DNA of 64,000 nucleotides from a virus: positions 1 through 64,000 of the IMG/VR virus record IMGVR_UViG_3300046170_000211; one strand, written 5' to 3'. The position numbers and the translations under genes were made by a program. Below the pieces are notes generated by a model. It did no database searches and was not told the DNA's origin. It worked only from the letters and a program-made list of their open reading frames with translations. Of the stretch, positions 58,557-64,000 are shown one piece after another; within the stretch, counting starts at the first letter, position 1, and each line of letters opens with the position of its first letter.

Positions 58557-58944
58557 TTAAATGATTTTTTAACATGTCTAACAACCAGGGATTATCTCTG
58601 TACACACCCATCATAGCATTAGATATTGTATTTACAGTCAATTCTTCTGCATCCTCTTCCTTAAGTGGTCCGTTTGCTTGGTTAAGAGAGAACACATAAA
58701 CTACTGCATGTAGTATTTCATGCCATGTAGTATTGCAGCGTTCTTGTCCACATAGTTTGTCTTGAATATAAATAACACCCTCTCTGGCCCGGTACTCACC
58801 ATAGCTCTCTGTCATGTCATCTAATATAAAACTAGGATTTACATATTTAATCTTAAGGGTTCTATAACCAACTTTAACTTCAGTAGGTCTGCCATTAGCT
58901 GGTACTTCGTGTGCTTCTGTTAGTATCTGTTTCTTCTTTATCAT
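58540..58944 (-). CDS. Zinc metallopeptidase-like protein (ImmA/IrrE type)
   Basis: 134 residues. HEILH at 75-79 is a zinc-binding HExxH; acidic residues downstream (EEDAEELTVN) could give the third ligand. The arrangement matches small ImmA/IrrE-like proteases. In phages they may cleave a repressor or host regulator. It is the first gene behind a good promoter (58959-58987), with GGAG before the ATG. Confidence 0.7.
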   Translation of the reverse strand: MIKKKQILTEAHEVPANGRPTEVKVGYRTLKIKYVNPSFILDDMTESYGEYRAREGVIYIQDKLCGQERCNTTWHEILHAVVYVFSLNQANGPLKEEDAEELTVNTISNAMMGVYRDNPWLLDMLKNHLNENDS

Positions 58945-58958
58945 ATTTTTTCTCCTGT

Positions 58959-58987
58959 ATAGTAAGATTTAGACCCCCCATTGTCAA
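58959..58987 (-). promoter_or_regulatory. Sigma70-type promoter for the metallopeptidase operon
   Basis: Minus-strand TTGACA (58982-58987), exactly 17 bases, then TACTAT (58959-58964), 15 bases before the start of translation region at 58944. It should drive the run from 58944 leftward through the basic-protein cluster. Confidence 0.7.
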
Positions 58988-59302
58988 AAAATTTGCAACA
59001 ATTTGCGCGCGTAACCAAGTGTAAGGTGGTAGAGACGGTAGACTTGGTAGAGTAGGCGGTAGCTTGTTTCTTTAATAATATCATATACTTACCGTAAAAT
59101 CTACCGTTACCACGTCGTTTTGAACTTTTTTACAAAAAAAATTAACACTAGGGGGTCAAATCTCCACTATACGTAAAAGCAGTATTACACAAAATAAGCA
59201 CTATTGGGACCGTATACATGACAAGAATGGCCTTATCTATGTGCATTTGCTCCCAATTTGATTCAAATAAGAACTCATATAGCTTTCTTTTTAAATATTC
59301 TA
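58988..59302. other. Non-coding region with iterated GGTAGA and inverted CTACCG
   Basis: GGTAGA occurs at 59028, 59037 and 59046 (9-base steps) and GGTAGC at 59058. The opposite orientation appears at 59100-59107 (TCTACCGT), an exact complement of 59035-59042, with TTACCGT and TTACCAC around it. The rest is AT-rich with no convincing reading frame. This looks like a binding-site array: a replication origin or operator are the simplest readings. Confidence 0.45.
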
Positions 59303-59527
59303 TCACGTGTTATCTAGGTCTTTCAGGTATCTTGACTCACAAAACAGTTCCCAACTTTTTAGATCGTCACCATGTTTAATTATATGAGGTGTCAATAGTT
59401 CCATTTTGTTTAAATGTATAAAATTATGACACTGCCAGGTATCCTCAAAAGACTTCCCTGTGTACTCTCTCATCACCGCTTCATTTGTTCCTGCTACTAG
59501 CAGGTATATTGTTATTACAAAATACAT
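59303..59527 (-). CDS. Small phage protein with N-terminal signal-like segment
   Basis: 74 residues. MYFVITIYLLVAGTNEAVM looks like a short signal peptide or anchor; the rest is mixed, with two Cys residues. It follows the RecB-like nuclease gene by two bases. The function is unknown. Confidence 0.6.
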   Translation of the reverse strand: MYFVITIYLLVAGTNEAVMREYTGKSFEDTWQCHNFIHLNKMELLTPHIIKHGDDLKSWELFCESRYLKDLDNT

Positions 59528-59529
59528 AA

Positions 59530-60228
59530 CTAACCCCTGTTTTCATAAAATAAGTCAACTCTTCTTAACCATTCATACTTCGCTTCGCGTAGTTCGTCAC
59601 CTGAAATCGTAAATTCTTGATAATACAGGTCAGGAGTACATACCATATTGACACATTTATCTATATTTGTGCCATAAACATTGTCATGAGCCATCGCATA
59701 GCCTGCCATTTGCAGCTCATAGTCCCTGATCCATTCCTTCTGCTTCGGTTTATTACTTTGTTTGAAGTCTATAATAGCTAAATCACCATCTAATCTTGCA
59801 ATTAGATCACAAGAACCAGCGTACAAACCAGGATAGTACAGCGTTGCTTCATTACCATATATTTCATCTATTCTATTATCAATCCCGCGATCCACGATTT
59901 TTTCTGCCATTTTCTTGGCAACCAATCCAAGGTCTGTCAGGTCCATGTAGCCCTCGCCGAGACAATATTTCTCTAGATAGAGGTGCATTGCCGTGCCGCG
60001 CGCTGCGCTAGTCTTTGTTATTTCAGCCGCTTTAGCATGTCCGACACGATCTCGCCACCTTTGTAAGCCAGCCGCTTTATCTGAGTCTTGAGTCGCCGAT
60101 AAAATGCTAGTAACCGATGGGAGAGGCTGTCCTTGAAGAACATCTGTAATAGTATAATGTCTGCTACCCTTATGAATGGCGCGAGTAGAAGTCGGATAAT
60201 TATATTTTTGTACATTTATTAAATCCAT
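59530..60228 (-). CDS. PD-(D/E)XK exonuclease, RecB-like
   Basis: 232 residues. SVTSILSATQDSDKAAGLQR is the usual opening; G78-x3-His82 (RGTAMHLYLE), Asp141 (GSCDLIAR), Asp154-x-Lys156 (IIDFKQSNK) and a QMAGYA helix make up the nuclease core. This is the family of phage exonucleases related to MGME1 and RecB, acting in recombination or host DNA breakdown. It shares a one-base junction with the TauD-type gene. Confidence 0.82.
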   Translation of the reverse strand: MDLINVQKYNYPTSTRAIHKGSRHYTITDVLQGQPLPSVTSILSATQDSDKAAGLQRWRDRVGHAKAAEITKTSAARGTAMHLYLEKYCLGEGYMDLTDLGLVAKKMAEKIVDRGIDNRIDEIYGNEATLYYPGLYAGSCDLIARLDGDLAIIDFKQSNKPKQKEWIRDYELQMAGYAMAHDNVYGTNIDKCVNMVCTPDLYYQEFTISGDELREAKYEWLRRVDLFYENRG

Positions 60229-61280
60229 TATGGCATCTTTCTAAAAATTTTCGACCATTTTTCTCTATTGTACTCAGAAAGCCTTATCTCATCAATGCGT
60301 TTAAATAACTCATCCCATGAAATATCTTCACCCTCTAAATTTATTTTCATAGTCATAGGTCCTTTGCCTGGATACAGCTTATCCAGGTAACCTGAGCAGC
60401 GCCACATACGACGTGTGTCGCCGTCTTCTACCGAAGTTGGTCTGGCATGTAGTGTAATTGCCTGGTCCATGTAAACAACCTCACCATCTTTCCAGTTGTG
60501 TGTGTAGACGTATTCCGGTTTATCCATCAACGACCAAATATGTTTTGCGTATTTGTTTGACTCTTCCTTAGACATGTCCAAGAAATGACTAAACAAAGTT
60601 CCAGGAAAATGTATACCAGGAACACCGCTTGCTGTTTCTGCGCGCAGTGGTGAAGTTAGTCCATCTAAAGGACAACCATTATATTTCATAATAGCGTGTT
60701 GTTCTTCAATAAGGTCTCCTGCAAAATGATTGATTTTAGTCATGTCCCATTTATGCACTGACTTAAGTTCATCGACTTGCGACTTGTCTTCAGCGTTTAG
60801 TTTGTCATAACACTCTCTTGTTGACATAAACGTTGTTTGTGATCCTTCGCTACCTTCTACACTTGCTAAACCTACAACACGTTCTGCTGATTCAAAACTT
60901 GTCTGGTCATTATGCCAACCAAGTTTACCATTTGTAAAAATACCAAGAGCCCTACCTCTTCTATCTTTTTGAAAAGTTACTGATTGCATGCGTCCGCGAT
61001 GACGTGGGTTTATTAATTTACCAATACGTGCAGTTGTGTTACGCACTGCATTCCAATGCAACCCTTTTAATTTACCAACACCAATTCCATATATAACAGG
61101 ACTCATAGCAGAACTTCCCCAGGAATTTAAAATATCAAAATGTCTTTCTTCTGTTAATCTTTGCTTAACCACAACAACTTGTTTGTTGGCTACTAATCTA
61201 CCTATGTCAGGTATGTGTTCGTCTTCAAATATATCAAAGTCAAACGCCTCAACTGCGTTTTGTAATTCTTGTACTTTCAC
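60228..61280 (-). CDS. TauD/TfdA-type 2-oxoglutarate dioxygenase
   Basis: About 350 residues from a GTG at 61280 that overlaps the previous stop (GTGA) and follows GGA; an ATG nine bases earlier is also possible. H-x-D at about His123/Asp125 (LGWHNDQTS), distal His278 (ITLHARPTS), and arginines at 290-291 for 2-oxoglutarate. TauD-type enzymes hydroxylate small molecules, for example to free sulfite, or modify metabolites. The phage substrate is unknown. It lies between a nuclease and a sulfotransferase-like gene. Confidence 0.82.
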   Translation of the reverse strand: MKVQELQNAVEAFDFDIFEDEHIPDIGRLVANKQVVVVKQRLTEERHFDILNSWGSSAMSPVIYGIGVGKLKGLHWNAVRNTTARIGKLINPRHRGRMQSVTFQKDRRGRALGIFTNGKLGWHNDQTSFESAERVVGLASVEGSEGSQTTFMSTRECYDKLNAEDKSQVDELKSVHKWDMTKINHFAGDLIEEQHAIMKYNGCPLDGLTSPLRAETASGVPGIHFPGTLFSHFLDMSKEESNKYAKHIWSLMDKPEYVYTHNWKDGEVVYMDQAITLHARPTSVEDGDTRRMWRCSGYLDKLYPGKGPMTMKINLEGEDISWDELFKRIDEIRLSEYNREKWSKIFRKMP

Positions 61281-62038
61281 GAGGACCATCCTTTCTTAAT
61301 TGGAGTTTTAAAACTTTTGTCTAAATATTTGTGCCAGTCCATTATACCAATTAATTCAAGGACTTCAAACGGCTTTAAATGTTCAAAATCCTCCATAAAT
61401 ATTGTTTGACAGTTTTTAGGTTTCATAGCTCTGTATGTTTTCCACGTTTGCTCCATGCCTTGTGTCCACCTATCCAAAGTTTCGGGCCTCGGTCCAAATT
61501 TTTTGAAACGCTGTATCAAACGTTCGTCTCCTTCTTTAAAATGATAACAACCTGTCGTCATGGATAGATACAAACTTTTTGTCTGAGCTCTTACACCACG
61601 TCGCTCACAACTTATGTAGTCGACATCCCATTCTGGTTTTGGATTTGTAACAAGTGGATATTTTAACAACACAAAATATTTATTTAATAACTTACTCAAT
61701 ATTTTTCTTCTTATTTGTTTAGCTGTTGTGTCTGGTTCCATGGTTGTAAATATAACATTATGTAAACCACCACGGTTTTGTTCCTTTCCGCGTACATATT
61801 GTCTTCCAGGGCTGTTAGTTATTAACAAACCATTATCATAAACAGAGTCTATAACTTCTGGTACTAAAAACTCATTAAGTCCTATGTAGTTACACCTATT
61901 AAGATCATACTCTCTTTTATAAATAGAATCAAAAGCACCAATACTATCGTCGCCTTCGCGTGCTCTATAGTATCTATCCATACATAGATATAAATATGTT
62001 GAACCACATCTCCCGTTGTGTAGTATAATTTTACTCAC
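61277..62038 (-). CDS. Sulfotransferase-like P-loop protein, second copy
   Basis: 253 residues. IILHNGRCGSTYLYLCMDRY is a phosphosulfate-type loop like that of the protein at 54803 (NPGRCGSTWM). The C-terminal part has a WTQGMEQTWKTYRAMK helix and IFMEDFEHL, reminiscent of the sulfotransferase C-terminal strand (Y/F-E-D-L). It is longer than the other copy and closer to the normal family size. It may sulfate a glycan or act as another nucleotidyl-group transferase. Confidence 0.65.
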   Translation of the reverse strand: MSKIILHNGRCGSTYLYLCMDRYYRAREGDDSIGAFDSIYKREYDLNRCNYIGLNEFLVPEVIDSVYDNGLLITNSPGRQYVRGKEQNRGGLHNVIFTTMEPDTTAKQIRRKILSKLLNKYFVLLKYPLVTNPKPEWDVDYISCERRGVRAQTKSLYLSMTTGCYHFKEGDERLIQRFKKFGPRPETLDRWTQGMEQTWKTYRAMKPKNCQTIFMEDFEHLKPFEVLELIGIMDWHKYLDKSFKTPIKKGWSS

Positions 62039-62309
62039 TGAAATTTTTGTTTGTCTTTCTCCGCGCTTCTTCTAAAAATTTTTTAATTAAATGCAGCTCA
62101 GCTTTTAGTTTTCTGTTTTCATTTTTCAACGCACTTAATTGTAATATATAACCGTCCGAACCATATATTTGATAACAAGTCAAATGCCATACATCAACAG
62201 CTTCTTCAAACCGCATTTCTAATTCCTCTATGTAATCTTTGTCTGTCTCAACAGCTTTGTCCATTCGACAAGAGTACTTATATTTATGTCCTGTTAGTTG
62301 TAGTCCCAT
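62031..62309 (-). CDS. Small coiled-coil protein, unknown function
   Basis: 92 residues. Two helices, the second a coiled coil (ALKNENRKLKAELHLIKKFL). It overlaps both neighbours (8 and 26 bases). No family is recognised. Confidence 0.55.
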   Translation of the reverse strand: MGLQLTGHKYKYSCRMDKAVETDKDYIEELEMRFEEAVDVWHLTCYQIYGSDGYILQLSALKNENRKLKAELHLIKKFLEEARRKTNKNFSE

Positions 62310-63078
62310 GTTTTTTTGCGTATCTTTTGTATTGTAATAAAACTCTTCTCCATATTGGTTGAACTTTTGTCCAATATTTTGGAGGATTATCTAATAATAA
62401 TTCTTTTTTAACTTGTTGTAAATCCACATTTAAATAGTTATCCCAATCTACTTCCATAAACCACGGTGCCCGCTTACCTCGCCGCCATCCTTCAACCACA
62501 ACCTTACAAAAAACTATAAGAGCTGAGTATTTAATAGCAATATACCAAGGAGTTCCCGGTGGATATTTAGAAGGAAGAAAAGTGTTTCTTATACTCATGA
62601 CAAAAGATGCATACAAAATTGTAGCATATCCTTCTCGCCACTCTTTAGCTAGATTGAATGATAACACACCAACTTCACCAAGAGCGCTAGTGTCATAACC
62701 GTTTAAAAAATGTATTAAGTCATGTTCCATGGTGTTATACTTAAAGAACTTTTTTCTTTTTATATTGCCACCTCTGTTTTCGTAACCAAACGTAAAAAGA
62801 TCTACCATGTTATTTTTTGATAACCACGTTTGAAACTCATGACCAAATGTACCTGGTTTGAATGTGCCAGTTTTTATTTTATCTATGACGTCAACTTCTG
62901 CCTCAAACACTTTCTTGCTTGTTTCTGTTTTACTAAATCTATTGAAATTTTTTATAATGTCTTTTTTATCTAGGCCGTAAATAAACTTAAATATTAAATC
63001 AAGTGGAGGGTTGCTGTCAGTCTGTAAATGAGTTGCGTACTCCCAAATAAATTTTAACTGTAACCAGCGTTGTTTCAT
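62284..63078 (-). CDS. COQ4-like protein
   Basis: 264 residues. His119-Asp120-x2-His123-x11-Glu135 (MEHDLIHFLNGYDTSALGE) is the exact metal-binding pattern of COQ4, followed by the family-like VLSFNLAKEWREG. COQ4 takes part in ubiquinone biosynthesis, acting on the C1 position of the ring. The gene overlaps its neighbours by four to 26 bases, so it belongs to the phage block. Other parts diverge from cellular COQ4, so a different substrate is possible. Confidence 0.7.
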   Translation of the reverse strand: MKQRWLQLKFIWEYATHLQTDSNPPLDLIFKFIYGLDKKDIIKNFNRFSKTETSKKVFEAEVDVIDKIKTGTFKPGTFGHEFQTWLSKNNMVDLFTFGYENRGGNIKRKKFFKYNTMEHDLIHFLNGYDTSALGEVGVLSFNLAKEWREGYATILYASFVMSIRNTFLPSKYPPGTPWYIAIKYSALIVFCKVVVEGWRRGKRAPWFMEVDWDNYLNVDLQQVKKELLLDNPPKYWTKVQPIWRRVLLQYKRYAKKHGTTTNRT

Positions 63079-63767
63079 TTATACATTTTAACTAGTCTAC
63101 AAAGTTTCTCCGAATTATTTGTTATAGCAACCATGTCAGACGTCAGTTTTTTTGTCGAGTTTTGAGTTATGGCTGTGCCGTTTTCTAATGTGCAGTTTTG
63201 TCCAAAAAATATAAAACAATCATCACCTTCTTTTGCTGCAGTGATTGTTGTACCTGGAGCCACGTCTGCTTTTTTAAACGACCACCCCGCTTCGTACTGC
63301 ATTGGACACAATAGTCTTGTGTTTCTTTCTGTAATTTCTAATATTGTTTTGTAACAATCTGGGTCAAACTGTAAAGGTGAGTATTTCCAATCACATGGTG
63401 TTTCTCCTAATGTTGTTTTACCTTCACACCACCCTGAACCAAATTCAACATCTGTTGAGCTGTGATATTCTGCGTGTTGTTCTAGAAGAGACTTGTAATC
63501 ATCAACATCTGCATCGGAAAAATTATCTCCATCTTGCCATTCATGTCTTAATCTTACTGAACCTTCTATTAAAAAATAATTTACACCTGACAATAATATA
63601 TTTGGATAAGTTGAATGTGGTGTGTACAAAAAATTACCATTTATATCTTTTGCACGTTCAGTTACTGATTCTTTAACAATTCTTTGACCTGGTTTTGTTG
63701 CTCTAGATACAGATATCTGAATTTTATTCTCAAAATTTTCAACTGAAAACATAATATTAAAAATCAT
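63075..63767 (-). CDS. Unknown phage protein
   Basis: 230 residues from the ATG at 63767, which overlaps the previous stop (ATGA); longer frames run into the preceding gene. The sequence is strand-rich, with several Cys (GSGWCEGKT, ETPCDWKYS, DDCFIFFGQNC). The DCFIFFGQNCTLENGTA part is typical of a beta-structured domain. No family is recognised; its place next to the COQ4-like gene gives no clear hint. Confidence 0.6.
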   Translation of the reverse strand: MIFNIMFSVENFENKIQISVSRATKPGQRIVKESVTERAKDINGNFLYTPHSTYPNILLSGVNYFLIEGSVRLRHEWQDGDNFSDADVDDYKSLLEQHAEYHSSTDVEFGSGWCEGKTTLGETPCDWKYSPLQFDPDCYKTILEITERNTRLLCPMQYEAGWSFKKADVAPGTTITAAKEGDDCFIFFGQNCTLENGTAITQNSTKKLTSDMVAITNNSEKLCRLVKMYK

Positions 63768-64000
63768 ATTGTCTCCGCGTCTTTTGGTTCTACTGCTTGA
63801 ATGCCATTTGGTTTTAACCAATTTTGAATTTGTGTTTTATCTTCTATTTTACCCTTTTCTTTTACCAACAAAGTTTCATGATCAGCATAATATGTTTCAT
63901 GGTTTAACCCTAACTCTGTCATCCAGTCATTCAAGGCCACCCATTCAAAATGATGAATCTCATCATCAAAACCTTTTCTATTTTTTCTAATACTAAAAGT
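63764..64000 (-). CDS. Unknown protein, C-terminus only (cut by window edge)
   Basis: The minus frame is open from base 64000 to TGA at 63764, giving the last 78 residues of a longer protein: among others IRKNRKGFDDEIHHFEWVAL and a C-terminal helix-poor end (NWLKPNGIQAVEPKDAETI). The stop overlaps the next gene's ATG. Nothing can be said about function. Confidence 0.6.
   Translation of the reverse strand, partial: TFSIRKNRKGFDDEIHHFEWVALNDWMTELGLNHETYYADHETLLVKEKGKIEDKTQIQNWLKPNGIQAVEPKDAETI

Noticed and set aside
1-64000. Temperate-phage integration module
   Set aside because: No tyrosine or serine recombinase, CI-like repressor or att-like duplication was recognised; it could lie outside the window.

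Overview
The window is a continuous piece of a double-stranded DNA tailed-phage genome, cut at both ends inside a gene. The visible base composition is AT-rich and packing is very tight: most neighbours share ATGA, GTGA or TAATG stop/start overlaps. The gene families (A-family DNA polymerase, short-tail type portal and connector set, stabilisation protein, one very large virion protein, many small conserved marine-phage proteins) suggest a podovirus-like phage of a marine alphaproteobacterium, of the pelagiphage kind. The host is an inference. No integrase, repressor, tRNA gene, single-subunit RNA polymerase or CRISPR array was recognised.

Layout. (1) 1-10154, minus strand: end of a tail-type gene, small genes, then replication: 2OG oxygenase, DNA polymerase (Leu in motif B), DUF3310 protein, HNH-like protein, UvrD-type helicase, archaeo-eukaryotic type primase, SSB-like protein with a strong terminator. 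(2) 10229-11674, plus strand: one SNF2-type helicase on its own. (3) 11671-48795, minus strand: lysis genes (M15 endopeptidase, XhlA-like and GTA-holin-like proteins), an ATP-grasp enzyme overlapping a repeat protein, a 2319-residue virion protein, ejection-type proteins, a tail-fibre cassette with collagen-like and S74 parts, connectors, major capsid protein with terminator, scaffold, GroES-like co-chaperonin, portal and large terminase. (4) About 49.0-52.9 kb, plus strand: an early-type island of small genes. Four promoter/RBS blocks share one sequence plan, three of them directly behind arrays of a 7-base AAGCNNC repeat. There is also a strongly folded non-coding stretch, and part of the island is visibly richer in G+C. 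(5) 52920-64000, minus strand: nuclease, three enzymes that could modify small molecules or surfaces (2OG oxygenase, NodU-type carbamoyltransferase, sulfotransferase-like), small terminase, very basic small proteins, a metallopeptidase, a RecB-like nuclease, a TauD-type oxygenase, a second sulfotransferase-like protein, a COQ4-like protein and two unknowns.

Working together: the plus island probably acts early from host-type promoters, the replication block copies the genome, the long minus block builds capsid and tail and lyses the cell, and the right-hand block supplies the small terminase and metabolic or modification enzymes. The least ordinary items are the heptad-repeat/promoter architecture, the COQ4-like gene, the ATP-grasp/repeat-protein pair, the 22-codon mini-gene that fuses the two ends of a fibre gene, a short GGRVG motif shared by several virion proteins, and a PD-(D/E)XK nuclease with CTG where its start codon should be.
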